A DNA stretch of 64,000 nt from Acanthaster planci (GCF_001949145.1 NW_019091741.1:3124-67123), one strand, 5' to 3'. Positions 1 through 11,444 are shown, counted from the first letter of the stretch. Notes: generated from the sequence alone by a model not told the origin. A program made the numbers and translations.

Positions 1-96
1 AAAACCGGAGTGACGCACATTTGGCAAGCACATTTCTTCATCAGCTGCAACGCCAAAAAAGGGGACCTTTTCTCTACGCGGAGAAAATCATCACAG

Positions 97-294
97 CATC
101 AGTTTCTGGAGTCCCCAGTCATGCCTGAACCTGTACGACTGTTTCATGTTAGCCAATCAATGCATCAGTTCCTGGAGTCCTCGGTCATGCCTGAACCTGT
201 ACGACTGTTTCATGTTAGCCAATCACTGCATCAGTTCCTGGAGTCCCCGGTCATGCCTGAACCTGTACAACTGTTTTATGGCAGCCAATACATC
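97..294. repeat. 66-bp tandem repeat, three copies
   Basis: Three head-to-tail copies of a 66-bp unit begin at 97, 163 and 229, each starting CATCAGTTYCTGGAGTCC. The unit is a multiple of three, so one plus-strand frame stays open across the array and would encode a 22-residue repeat. No splice-site pair, recognisable domain or ATG context supports translation, so I call it a minisatellite. Copies differ at only a few bases, which implies recent expansion. Confidence 0.85.
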
Positions 295-534
295 CCTTAG
301 GTCCCATCCCTAGCTACATTTCATTATGCTGCTATGGAAGTACATTTGTAGCCACGCCCCCAAAATAACTCCAAGCAGCGAGGTGGATGTTTTAACTACC
401 AGGTCATTTCCCAGTCATATGGGCGTCTTTGGGATACTGATCTTCCAAGAAGTTTAACTCTGCAGTCTTTGGTATCTGGTCAATGGGAGTCTACAAGCAA
501 AGTGATAGAAAGTACATGAAGTGGAAGAATAAAC

Positions 535-700
535 ACGTGATCAAAGGCAAGAAAAAGACCTGAATTTGGCGATAGCCCTTCTTGAGAGTGCCTGTCTGTC
601 TAGAAATCCAGTGGCTTTTTTCACCCACGTGGTGTACCTACTTCTGACCATGTAAAACATGCAATTTTGAGCCCTTTGTGGAAGAAGTTGGTGTGTAAAC
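535..700 (-). repeat. Dispersed repeat, copy 1 (second copy near 9.9 kb)
   Basis: This stretch aligns by eye with 9868-10035: both carry CCACGTGGTGYACCTACTTCT with matching flanks, including AGCCCTTCT upstream and a run like GAGTCC/GAGCCC downstream. Short minus-strand frames in both copies share an RSRYTTW-like peptide, but neither continues as a gene. It is probably a decayed mobile element; class unknown. Confidence 0.5.
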
Positions 701-1840
701 TGGTGCCTGAGTTGAAAAATAAAACTAGTGCCACCCACGTTGAAAACAAACGGGCAGCGAACGGTCACACCATTAGATTCCACTCTCTTTTTCTTCCTCA
801 GGCTTGATATGCAGAAAAGTACACGCTCAATCTTAATGTATCCATGCATAGAATGGATAGGTTCTTGGAAAACCTTCCTGTGGATGCAGTTACTTTAACT
901 TGAGCAGTTTAAGCTACATGTAGATCCTTAACCTTCAATACAGGGAAAAATACATGGTTTGAGCGTATATGTACATACAGCAGTCCGTTGATAAAGAGTG
1001 GTTCATGTAGATAAGCCCCTCCCTCTGAAGTAGCCCTCCCTTGTTAGAGTTAGACTGGTAGGCTAGGTAGTGAATTACAGTACTTGAGTCCCTGGCAATA
1101 ACGTATGAACTTTAATTTTCAATGAGCATGATGAGATAGGTACATAAACCTGAACCCAAGCATTAGGTCACAGAGATGAGTCTGGTTCTAAGCTCTTTTA
1201 ACCCGAAAGAAATAACTCCCAAACTATTTCATTTTAACCCCAATAAAAACCACTCTATATGCCCAATGATGACAGAAATATGTCTGCTTTACTCACCCCA
1301 AATTATGTTTAGGAACCCTGAAAATCCTACAATTCTGTGCAATTCGCTGACATGTGATTGCGATTGCTACGTACGTTGGGCTGCATCGCGAACACAAAGC
1401 ACGCCTCTTCCATACATGAAGTGCTCCCTTTGCCATATGTGAAGTATAGTCTCAACAGCCATATTCCCGATATTCATTGTTCTCTTTAAGTGTTGGTGAG
1501 GCAGTGGCGGGCCATGGGGGGCCTACATGTATACATATAACGGAGTTCCTCTCTGTGAATGAGCTGCTTAGAAGGCGCGCTCTCCTGTGGTGGGACTGCA
1601 ACAATAAATTTATTGAATCCTCAGATTTGTTTAGTTGAAATATACAACCTGGTAGTTAAACTTAACACCTCGAGTCAGGACGGGGGAGTGAAAACAATGG
1701 TTGGACAACTGTGTAATGTCAACCTGGTTCGATTTATTCGGGTATTTAACAGCACGTTTCTCTATTTACATGACATTCATTACCTCACCGAATATTGTAG
1801 CTCTCTGTAAGTGTGAATCAGGTTCTCCTGATGCTGCTTG
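701..1840. other. Non-coding stretch, nothing recognised
   Basis: No reading frame here has both splice-site support and a recognisable protein, and no inverted repeat stands out. Short frames near 1176-1442 and 1559-1810 look like chance. Confidence 0.4.
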
Positions 1841-2208
1841 GGTATATTTCTCTAACTTCAACTACTACATTGGTAACCAGCCCCCAGTGCAATTACTCCG
1901 GTAGGTTTCTATAACTTCAACTACTACATTGGTAACCAGCCCCCAGTGCAATTACTCCGGTAGGTTTCTATAACTTCAACTACTACATTGGTAACCAGCC
2001 CCCAGTGCAATTACTCCGGTAGGTTTCTATAACTTCAACTACTACATTGGTAACCAGCCCCCCAGTGCAACTACTCCGGTAGGTTTCTATAACTTCAACT
2101 ACTACATTGGTAACCAGCCCCCAGTGCAATTACTCCGGTAGGTTTCTATAACTTCAAAACCTACGTCGGTAACCAGCCCTGCTACGCTAATTAGTCCGGT
2201 AGATTTCT
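1841..2208. repeat. 59-bp tandem repeat, about six copies
   Basis: A 59-bp unit containing ACTACATTGGTAACCAGCCC recurs at 59-bp spacing (CTACTACAT at 1862, 1921, 1980 and 2039). The next interval is 60 bp because of one extra C, and a final degenerate copy ends near 2208. The inner copies are almost identical. Nothing indicates coding function. Confidence 0.92.
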
Positions 2209-2439
2209 TTCACAGTGTCAGTTCCTTCCTGAATTTGCCAGTACCCGCTTGAGTACTCCACCAGTTTCAACTGCGCGCGCGCCTAATCTATGCGATCTCT
2301 CGGTGTCGCGAGGGCGCCGCCGTCGACCCTGACGTCAAGTAACACAACTTATGCGGCGAGTTACTAACATTACCATAAATTCAAGCCATATCACAACAAT
2401 CAATGAAATATGGAATGGCTGCGTAGCACCGTGATCAGA

Positions 2440-3330
2440 ATATCGACAAGAATATTCTTTTGGCCAAAGGTGGAGGAATCCGTGAGGGTTTGGTGTGAGC
2501 AGTGCAAAGAATGTGCCATTAGTAGACAGCCCAACCGCTACACAAAGCCTCCCCTATAAACGCTGCGAGCCACAGCCCCATTGAAAATACTGGCCAAACT
2601 AAGCTGGAGTCGGCACGGAAGCTGAACCTGTCCAAGGCAGCTGAGAACAGGGTGGCAGCGCGAGAAAAGGACGTATACGCGCAACCACTGGCTGCCGGGG
2701 AGCGTGCTCTTGTCCGGGATCACACTCACAGGGGAAGGGCAAAGCTACAAGGAAGGGCAAAGCTCTTGTCTGGGATCACACTCACAGGGGAAGGGCAAAG
2801 CTACAAGGAAGGGCAAAGCTCTTGTCTGGGATCACACTCACAGGGGAAGGGCAAAGCTACAGGATTCAGGGAGGAGACTCCATACTTAGTGGTTGGTCGG
2901 CCCATGGAGGGACAGCCTGTCTACGAAGTGGGGGAACTCGGCAGGGCGTAGGAAGATCCTCCTACGATGTGAACCCCAAGCAGCGAACACCAACAGTGAG
3001 CTGACAACCCCTGACACTTCCTCCAGTGACTTAACATCTCGCACTGAGAGTAGCAGTAACTGGGGCAAAACACTCGGCTTGGTGGATACCGCACCCGCCC
3101 TCAAGGGGGAGCAGATCGGAGTCCATCATGATCAGGGGAGTGGGAGACACAGGCAGAGACGCAACAGCCAGAAGGCCAGAGACAGGACTTGGAGGGGGCC
3201 CAGCTATCTAGCAGTGCTGATGCTGAGTGTCGGGGAGCAAGGCCTCGGCGGTCACGACGAGCGCCTAAGGGCAAGCCACCGAGCCGGTACAAGTTTAGTG
3301 GCCTCATTCGCCTAATTGATCAGGAAACTC
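2440..3330 (+). mobile_element. Decayed LTR-retrotransposon Pol, integrase end (Ty3/Gypsy-like)
   Basis: The plus strand at about 2448-2535 encodes an integrase zinc-binding signature of the type W-P-K...W-C-x-x-C-x-x-C-A, followed by an in-frame stop near 2558. After a deletion of most of the catalytic core, another frame (about 2652-2960) shows the integrase C-terminal pattern: L-V-R-D, R-G-R-A-K-L-Q, then E-E-T-P-Y-L-V-V and G-Q-P-V-Y. A basic R-R-S-R-R...K-P-P-S-R-Y tail at about 3215-3290, typical of the Pol end, closes it. Stops, frameshifts and an internal tandem expansion show it is dead. BEL-type origin is the alternative to Ty3/Gypsy. Confidence 0.75.
2706..2865. repeat. 56-bp tandem repeat inside the dead integrase
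   Basis: The motif GGGATCACACTCACAGGGGA occurs at 2716, 2772 and 2828, exactly 56 bp apart. Each unit also holds two shorter AAGGGCAAAGCT copies. Because 56 is not a multiple of three, each added unit shifts the retrotransposon reading frame, so the expansion postdates loss of function. Confidence 0.9.
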
Positions 3331-4860
3331 GCCATTCGATCAGAAACTGACTGTGACTGTTACGCCGAAAGTGACTCAGATTGACTCTAGATGCAGTATT
3401 GTGCCCCAAATTTGAGCATCTGAAGTGTAAATACTACTTGGGCCTTAGTGGATATTGCACTTGATTCAGTTAATTACAGTTCATGTTGCATAGTCACCCA
3501 AGTTTAACTTTTGATTACTAAGAGGACAAGATGACGTTGATATGATTGTGGAGCATGACCGATGTTTACTGGCCAGGTGTTTGTTTTTCACACTAAGTTG
3601 TTCTTATTAGGATTACTGTATTTTAAAGTTTCACATGTTGCCAAGTTTTGCTGTTCGGATAAAAGGCTCCAGAGCAGTTGTCCAGCTGGGTACCAGCTCG
3701 TCGTCGGGGCGATGACGTTTTACTTTGGGAGAAGATGTAAGGTATAAGTCCAGGCAGTCCCGTTTGGGCGACATAGCGCCAGCATGCCAGGGCGGACAAA
3801 CGTTGTCTGCCTGCCTCGTGCGCGGGGTTGGACGTGTCGCCCTGAAGTAATAAATTAGGTATGATATTTCCTTATTTTGAATTGTGTTTAGGCCACCAAA
3901 GGTGCTCTATCTTAATTTCAATACAATAAAGATTTTCTGTTTGTGTCGCCTAAAGAGAATAACTTTCAAGAGTGTCACTATTGTAGGATTTTTGTTGACG
4001 TGTTTTTACCCAACATGACGCCGCCCATAAGACGCTTTGCGTTTCGGGTGTTATGGGGACCGATATATACATTTCTAGGCTTTATCAGTGTGGAAATGTG
4101 TTACCCCTGGGAGTGCCTAAATATATTGGAATGTCATATATAATCATGTGTCCCGTTCTGGTTTGAAGCAACGTGAGGCATTCTCTTGAGGTTCTTTTTG
4201 CGCAAGTATGTTAAAACTTTTCAGGGCGCCCTCAATCGTTTGACACAATAGTGCAGTGTTTGATGTAGTATAGCATTATAAAGCTTGGCCTTTTGTTATT
4301 AGTGAACCAGCACTTGGGAATTTTAATGTAACCCTAGTGTGAGCTAAGTCTTTGGCCATGTATTATTATTATTATATGTTATTATAAATGATTATTGTTA
4401 TTTACATTATTGTGCCATGTAATCTTCTTATTGTGTCGGACCCTGGTATTACACAAGCTGGATTATTCAGTACAACTCTTGTATAAAATAACTCAGATAC
4501 TCACACAGGCTTAGACTTCTTTCTGGTTCTATTAACGTTTACTGGATAGGGTTATCTGACAGTTTAGGTGTAGATAGGGAACTTGTGTAGCCGAAATTGT
4601 GACAACATTGTCCATTTCAGGTAAAACACGTTGGAATCGAGGAGATATTTGTGTAAACCTATTGTGCCTTGTACTCATGTATTTATTGCGATTAATTTAG
4701 GTATATTCTTCTCTCTCTTTTTTATTGTCTGTCAATAGAAATAAAACATTGTCTGCCTGCCTCGTGCAGTTGGACGTGTCGCCCTGAACCAACAAATTAG
4801 CTGATCCGAATACTGTATTGCGCCTCCTCACACATTGAAATAATAATGATATTGAGAAGG
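3331..4860. repeat. Possible LTR region with an internal direct repeat
   Basis: A run containing TTGTCTGCCTGCCTCGTGC followed by TTGGACGTGTCGCCCTGAA occurs at about 3803-3845 and again at about 4747-4790, roughly 944 bp apart, both followed by AACAAATTAG or a close match. It lies directly downstream of the Pol remnant, and AATAAA sits just before the second copy at 4739. I infer LTR or LTR-flank sequence; I could not define TG...CA ends or a target duplication. Confidence 0.4.
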
Positions 4861-5984
4861 TAAAGAGGCCATAAATCAGCTATTACGAAGTCAAAAGTTG
4901 AGTTTTGGGGGCGACTTTCCATTGCAAGATACATGTAATCACATGGCGCTCACGCTTTATTTGGTTGTAAAATGTTATGCATTTCTAAAGGGCTGGGCGG
5001 CGTGCCAAGTTTACAGTGACCCCGAAACACGTTTCCCTACACATGCATGTGCTAAAAACAGCAACGTAAGTCTACAAAAACTCACAGGGTGATGATAACG
5101 TCACAAAGGACACATGACGTATAAAGTGTCAAGTGCATTTGACCGAAGGTAATGTATGCATAAGAAAATAGACACGACGGTAAAATATTCCAATTGAAAA
5201 ATATAAATAATGATAAACAACGTATCATGATGTCGCTCGACATTTTGGACCTGGACTTTTTAGTTTTTACCTATCCAGTGAATTCATGTTAAGATGTCAA
5301 AATGATCCTTTTTATGACGTCAACGTGACGTCATTAAGTTTCAATGACTACGCATCATTTTTTTATCGCCACAGGTCCGGCAGAGAGGATTTTCAGAAAT
5401 TACATGTTTTATTCATAACGTACACGAAAAGAACGAATTCCAGTTTTGCTCTACGCGTCATCCCACTCGTCTACTCGGGTTACAAAGGAGCTCGCAAAGA
5501 AATTTCTAAAAAAACTCCCAGGATTTTCTTGACAAGACTTGGCAAATCTAACTTCAGACACGGTCCCTCTCACCAAAATGCCATGTGAACTCCCCCTCCC
5601 ACGCCCCCGCCCCCCCCCCCAAATTAACACTTTGGGCTGTTTTGAGCCTTAACTCCGCCAAAATGTAACCTACGTAAAACAAGAATATTGTTTTGGAAGG
5701 ACATCCTGTAGTATGAAGCCTGAAGAAAATTTCGCACCGTAGGATCTATATACGTTGATTACGACTCAAACATTGCAACGGTAAATAAAGGAAGTAAACA
5801 TCTATCAAAATGATTTCTGTTACGTAATTGAAAATATCACAAACAACAATTCTACTAATTTTTTGGGACACAATAAACGTTAGTTTTGAGTTCCGTATAT
5901 CATTGTATTATCTGGGAAGACACCATGTAGGATGAAACCTGTGCAACGAATGTGTATAGCGTGTGATGATGCATAATCTATATG

Positions 5985-6295
5985 TTACATTCAACCATTT
6001 AATAATGGAAACTCAAAATAACATTAACTGGCAACTGAAGTTGTGCAACTTCATCTCTAACACGTAATTTTTCTGAACACATTCGCAGGCATAGTATCCT
6101 AACTACCGTATGTTTGACGAATTCACTTCAAGTAGGTATCACATTTTATTCTGCTGGTACTTTTGACTTACGTAAACTAAAGGCAGTGCTGGTGTAGAAC
6201 ATCGTTAACCTGCATTGATTTAAATTAAATATTGACTAAGGTCGCAATTACTTTTTGGCATCGCAGTAATCGAAAGTCGGATAATAAATGAAAAA
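5985..6295. repeat. Diverged dispersed repeat, copy 1
   Basis: The segment aligns with 8985-9280 over about 290 bp. Shared runs include AAACTCAAAATAA, TTTATTCTGCTGGTA, CTTGACTT followed by GCAGTG, and a GGCAT...GTAATC end. Both copies lie on the same strand about 3 kb apart, and both are non-coding. They are either an old local duplication or two insertions of one unknown element. Confidence 0.6.
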
Positions 6296-6439
6296 TAGAG
6301 GTAGTGGTTGTTACAGCAACTACCACAGAGCTGTTTCAGATTTCAAGTTGTTTAATGGGGAAAACAAAATCTAAAAAATTAGTTAAAAAACCACAAGGTG
6401 AGGTAATCATGAAGAAATAATTCTTGTTGGCTGAAATTG

Positions 6440-7330
6440 AAAAACGATCACGAATGTCAAAGTTACCAGAATGGTGTCTAGTAAACATGTACAAAGTCAT
6501 GGGCTAAAAACACATGAAGAAAAAAATGCTCCTTTAAGTGCATGTCACGTGATTTGCGGTCAAAGTGGAAATAATAATGCGTAGTAGAAAAATGTGTACA
6601 AAACCCATGGAGAAAGTTGCAAGTTTAATCTGATGTCCCCTGACGACGCCACCGTGACGAGTTTATTTTGACAGCCCCAAGGGTTGATGGACTACTTATG
6701 CTCAAAATACAAAGTTACTCAGATGTATGAATGTACCAGTCTTTGACTTTAGAAAAACGTGTACAAAACCTATGGAGAAAAACTAGCTATTCAAATTCAA
6801 TATTAATTTACGTGATAACGTCATCATGATGTCATGACATCATAACGTCATCAATTCTTTCTTTAACCCTCTCAAACTGTTGGGCTGAGGTTCTTGATCC
6901 AACATCTACTTCAGGAGATATAGGGCCTAAAAGAGTGCACCTTTAACGTCTGGTGACTTGTCACCTTATAACGTCATCATCACATGAGGTCAATATTCCT
7001 CTAAAGCACTCCCTTTTTCAAGATATCTGCAAGATTTTAACCCGGTACGACATCTACTTCAGGACATACAGGGCCTCAGAGAGTGCATCTTTAATGTCAC
7101 GTGACTTGTCTCCTGATGACGTCCTCAAAGCACCGTATCTCGTGAAGTACATGTCTGATTGGGTTCAAACGTTGCAGATATCTTAAAAGGAGAGTGCTTC
7201 GGAGAAAAATGACTTGATGTGATGATAACAAGTTAAGTGACATTAAAGTTGCACTCTTCAAAGCACTATATCTAGTGAAGTACGTGAGCGATTGGGTTGA
7301 ACCTTGCAGCACGTTAACAGGGAAGACTTC
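6440..7330. repeat. Compound repeat block rich in TGACGTCA-like words
   Basis: Direct units such as ATCTACTTCAGGA...AGGGCCT...GAGTGCA occur at about 6904 and 7050, and AAAGCAC...TATCT...GTGAAGTAC at about 7128 and 7261. The stretch 6955-7025 is repeated in inverted orientation at about 7176-7235. Many copies of GACGTCATCA appear. This looks like nested inverted-repeat elements; no coding potential was found. Confidence 0.5.
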
Positions 7331-7429
7331 TCTTTTTTAGTTCATTAAAGTGGGTATCTTCGAGAGTTGTTCAAAACCTCAAAATGCAAAAAAGCCGTGT
7401 GGTTTCTCCCTCAGACAATCTAACAAATT

Positions 7430-7981
7430 CTAGTTACATGTATTGCCGAAATCGCTTCTTTTTTCTTTTTTTTTCCTTTTTTTTATAGCTGTTTTGGGAA
7501 TGTTTCGGTATTGTTTTTGTTCTGTACAATCAGTTAGTTTGAGGCCTTTTTTGGACATGCCATCTCTGTAAAAGAGAACTGTAGTTGCTTCCAGGAGGGC
7601 CTCCAGATTTGCCTCTTTTTCCACATCAAGATTTTTCACACCTTTACCTCTGGAACTTTCGACCTGTTGTTCATTATGTATCCATCCAACCCGGATACAT
7701 CTTTTTTCCCTTGAGGCACTCACGTTCCCTTTCCCTCGACAAGATAGTTTAGGGTTCTCCTCACCCTCTCCAGCTACAAGTCCAGTGTCTTTTCTCAGAC
7801 GGTAAAGAAGACTTTATCTGCGGGTCCTCGTGGCTGAAGAAAGTGGCAATGTTGATGTTTTGCCTGCAGATTGAGTTTGCTTCTCACAGAATTTTTTTAG
7901 GCCAATTCTATCTCCCAATTTTAGGACATGTGCCAACTGTGAGAGTTCGTTGTCCATAAAACAAACTGTTGTACTGTCAAT
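7430..7981 (-). pseudogene. SAM-like plus GWIH-domain gene remnant, one in-frame stop
   Basis: On the minus strand a clean acceptor (pyrimidine run then CCAG) ends at 7982, and one frame then runs to a stop at 7430. The first part ends like a SAM domain (M-D-N-E-L-S-Q-L then L-G-D-R-I-G-L-K-K-F-C). The later part has the pattern I-R-V-G-W-I-H...R-G-K-G-V-K-N-L-D-V...L-F-Y-R-D-G-M-S-K-K-G, known to me only from uncharacterised invertebrate and fish proteins. A single TAA at 7814-7816 interrupts the frame between the two parts; the frame is the same on both sides. I infer a nonsense-mutated gene or terminal exon. Upstream exons, expected above 7981, were not found. A real protein ending at the TAA, or an assembly error, are alternatives. 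Confidence 0.55.
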
Positions 7982-8984
7982 CTGGAAAGTAAAAAGAAAT
8001 TGTTAAGCAATATTAATATTTGTTTTATATCAAAATTATTCCTGTTAAAAGCCTGCTCTTTTACACATGGGTCATACCATGTAAGATCGACACACCTTTT
8101 GACATTAGGTCTTCAGATTTGGATAACAATTGCTGTGCTTGTAGACATCACTGAATAATACATACAATTTGCCTCCCTGCCCCCCAATACGCCTTTATTT
8201 ATCTCATCAGTAAATAAATATTCGTCTAAGCCACCTTAAGTCACAGCTTAGAATTCAACAGAATTCCTCATAAATATTAAGACCCAATTATATTCCTAAC
8301 ACAGCCATTTCAAACTTTCATTTATGTCATTTTAGAGCATACATTTCTTGGGTACAACTTTCTGTATTAGGACTACATACAAAATTGACATATTCTAAGT
8401 TGACCAACTATAGTAAAATTGCTATAAACTTTTTTTTATTTTAAAATGCCCAGAAAGATTGAAACGGCTTCCTCTAGAGCAGGAACCATACTTTCAAAAA
8501 TATTAAGTTCAAAATTTCTTTAAATGATACTTAAAATTCATAATGGCTCAAAGGTCACAGATGTTTTTCAAAGGTCATCTGGACTCTTGATTAGAGAAGC
8601 CAAACTTTTACAACATCAATGGCAAGGGAGTGTTCTCATGATTTTGACAAAAAATGAGAGGGTTGTGTTTCATTTTTACTAAAAGGGTGGATTTTAAGTG
8701 AAATCTGTCGATTGTTTTTATCTCTGCCCTGTTCCTGCCTGACCATTTGGAAGAGCGGATTCTGCTAAAAATCTATACCTACTGCTCAACCGATGACAGC
8801 ATTATCAGCACTGAAGGTGGCAACTTTTTAACATGTTTTGCTGTCTTAAGTACATTAAGTAAACCTCCATCTAACTGAGTTCTGTGACGTAATTGAAACT
8901 ATCTCTGAATGCAACAAGAGCTCCAATGTTTAGCTCAATTCAAAAGCACCACAACTTAAATTTGATATCTCAAACGACGTTCGA
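7982..8984. other. AT-rich non-coding stretch
   Basis: No exon, promoter or inverted repeat is supported here. If the minus-strand SAM-like gene has more exons they should lie in or above this stretch, but I did not recognise any. Confidence 0.35.
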
Positions 8985-9280
8985 CAACTATTGTAAACTC
9001 AAAATAAAATTTACTGGCAAACGTGCACAACATCATCACTAAAATGCAATTAGTTTGAGCAAATTCAGGGACAAAGTTAGCTTCCTATGTTTTTAAATTA
9101 TTTTTCAAGTGGGTGTCACGTTTTTATTCTGCTGGTATACATTCTTGACTTTGGTAAAATGCAGTGTCGGTGTAAAAAGTCGTAGACTTCAATTGATTAA
9201 AATCAAATATTTGATTAGGGCCTCAATTGCTTTTCGGCATATCTGTAATCAAACGCAGCAAATTAGATGAAAATGAAATG
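8985..9280. repeat. Diverged dispersed repeat, copy 2
   Basis: Partner of 5985-6295, same orientation. It retains TTTATTCTGCTGGTA, a TTGACTT...GCAGTG block and the closing GGCAT..CTGTAATC run. Divergence is spread along the length, implying an old copy. Confidence 0.6.
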
Positions 9281-9465
9281 GTATAAAACCTTTAGATTTT
9301 TTTAAAAACTGTGTAAAATTATACTCTTGCTTTATATAGAGATCGTGAAGTTAAAATTTGTGACTATGGGCAGAATTATCAGAACTAAAATAGGCGCTAT
9401 TAGTTTGGCTTAATTAGTTATACAGCTACAGACATCATTCGAGTATTGCTTGGGTCCGAATTACT

Positions 9466-9616
9466 TATAAAGACAGGATCTTTCCACATTATGGCATACT
9501 AAGGCTTGGCGTGTACTGCTTCTTCTCCTGCAACCCTGCGTTAGTTCAACAGCTTACAATCACCACCATCATCATAAATCGATTCATCGTTTTGCTGCTG
9601 CTTTGCGCCATTGCAG
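9466..9616 (+). promoter_or_regulatory. Candidate TATA promoter and first exon
   Basis: TATAAAGA lies at 9466-9473. About 150 bp downstream a strong splice donor, GCAG followed by GTGAGT, begins at 9617. One frame just before the donor reads I-V-L-L-L-L-C-A-I-A, which resembles a signal-peptide core, but no in-frame ATG precedes it after the TATA box. It may therefore be an untranslated first exon. No matching acceptor exon was identified. Confidence 0.25.
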
Positions 9617-9867
9617 GTGAGTTGATAATTCACGTAGCCTCTATTGGTGTTCTCTCGTGGTTACGCGTCCATTAATAGTCACTTACGGTTCTGTGTTAAT
9701 CTTTTGAATCTCCTGTACGTAGCGAAGAATCCAATTCTGTTGGCGAACTCGCTGAATATTTAAGAAGTTTTTTTAACAAACCGGGGCACATTTTAAATAT
9801 TTTCAGATTTCCACTTCCTCCCTCTCTTACATCTCACAACAATAATCCTTACTGACTGAAAGTAGTG

Positions 9868-10035
9868 AATAAAGATGTAATCAAATGCAAGAAAATGACT
9901 TGGAGTTGGCGGGAGGCAGCCCTTCTGAGATGCAGTCTTTACGGAAATATCAGACCTTTTCAACCACGTGGTGCACCTACTTCTTACTAAAACAAGCAGT
10001 TGTGAGTCCTTTTTAAGCTGTTCGTGAACAATGAA
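9868..10035 (-). repeat. Dispersed repeat, copy 2
   Basis: Partner of 535-700, with the shared core CCACGTGGTGCACCTACTTCT at about 9963-9983 and similar flanks. Minus-strand frames here are short and have no domain. Confidence 0.5.
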
Positions 10036-10220
10036 GGATAGGAGAATAACAACGTTTTTGGAGGAACATTGTGGCAAAATATTTCTGGATTTCTGGGTTT
10101 GACACTAAATCTGTGAGCTTTTCTAGCTCTTTGGGAGAATTGAACTATAATCCTTAATACAGTTCTCTTCAAAATCGTCCTTTTCATTTAGCCCCCCTCC
10201 CAAAAATGGTATCTCAGTGC

Positions 10221-10446
10221 TACACTGCAAAAACTGCGGTGTTAAAATCATCACTTTTTAGTGTAATCAGATGACCACAGCATAGGGTGTTACTTTTACA
10301 CCACTGGTGTTACTTTGCACTCAAAGTGTTACAATGCACCGGAGGGAATTAACAGTTACACCAAAAGGGCAAAAATGTTAACACCAGTGAAAAGTGTTGA
10401 TGTACTCCTCTATAACACGGGCGTTAAATTTAGTTTTGGCAGTATA
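10221..10446. mobile_element. Short inverted-repeat element beginning TACACTGCAAAAA
   Basis: The left end reads TACACTGCAAAAACTGCGG. The right end, near 10431-10446, is its approximate reverse complement (TAGTTTTGGCAGTATA). The inside is rich in GTGTTA and ACACCAG words in both orientations. The size (about 225 bp), TA-bounded ends and lack of coding sequence fit a MITE mobilised by a Tc1/mariner-type transposase. Confidence 0.65.
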
Positions 10447-10682
10447 TATTTGTTTCAAGACGACTTTCTGCTTACCCTTTTCCCGTCTTAAGACTGTCTT
10501 GTTTGAACTTTGCAAAAAATTGTTAGTTTCCCTCTGGAAAACAGCTGTATTGTGGATATGTTCATTGAAGTACTGTAAATAAAGACTGTGAAGACCATTT
10601 CCAGTGCTTTCCGTGGTATAGGCATATTTCACCGAGAGCAACTCTATGGTGCCACTGTTTGGACTTTCGACGTTTTAAGGAA

Positions 10683-10707
10683 NNNNNNNNNNNNNNNNNN
10701 NNNNNNN
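10683..10707. other. Assembly gap of 25 N
   Basis: A run of 25 undetermined bases. Any feature spanning it is uncertain. Confidence 0.99.
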
Positions 10708-10895
10708 TAAGATTTTCATCCATGTATCGAGGTTTTGGGTGGGGGAGAATTTTCAATAATGACTTGACTTTTTGCCTCATCTATAAAATCATCCTCAGCC
10801 CAAGTAAAGATGGCTGTACCCTTTTTGATAAAAATTCTAGTGCTTTCAATTCCTAATGCAACATGACGGGAAGAACTGCTTTCACGGATTACCCA

Positions 10896-11083
10896 CCTCA
10901 AGCACAAGCACCCCCCTTATCGGTTGAAAAGAGCCATTTTAGTTGGAAGTATTCAGAGCTAAGCCAACACAACGCATGCACTGCATAGTCGTTTGTGAAC
11001 CAGCGAAGTGCAGTTACCACCAGAGGAGCGCCCCCGTTGCTTGGCATATAGCGCGTCCTTTCTTGGTCGCGCTCAGGGCTCAT
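10896..11083 (+). repeat. Interspersed repeat family C, copy 1
   Basis: Begins with CAAGCACCCCCCTTATCGG, then GTTGAAAAGAGCCA, then GAACCAGCGAAGTGCAGTTA, and ends with TTTCTTGGTCGCGCTCAGGGC. The same ordered blocks recur at 11445-11620 and 48382-48580, and in reverse at 34271-34375. No inverted termini were seen, so a SINE-like element is possible. Confidence 0.6.
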
Positions 11084-11444
11084 AGCTTGAACACTTTGCT
11101 TGCTAGATGCCCACACATCAAGTACTGCTCATGTGATATAGAATCCTTCTAAACACGTGAAGCATTTTGACGATTTTTCTTCCATAAAATAACCTTGTAC
11201 TTTGTTGTGTAGGAACTATATGCACAAACATCTACATTAAGATGTCATTGCGCGTGTCAGTTGGGGGGGGTCTTGCGACTGGACATTACCAGAATTGTGA
11301 AAAATATTCTAAAAAGTGTGGTTTTATACGGAAGACTAAGTTGCCTCGCGTCGTGTAGCTCCGTCGCGATGCTGCGTCAGGGCAACGACACGACGCCACG
11401 TACTTTTGTCGCCAACAGAACGCCATACCTCTGGTCTCAAACTT

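Noticed and set aside
10-300. 96-codon frame with an in-frame 22-residue repeat
   Set aside because: The 66-bp period keeps the frame open by arithmetic; there is no domain, splice signal or codon evidence.
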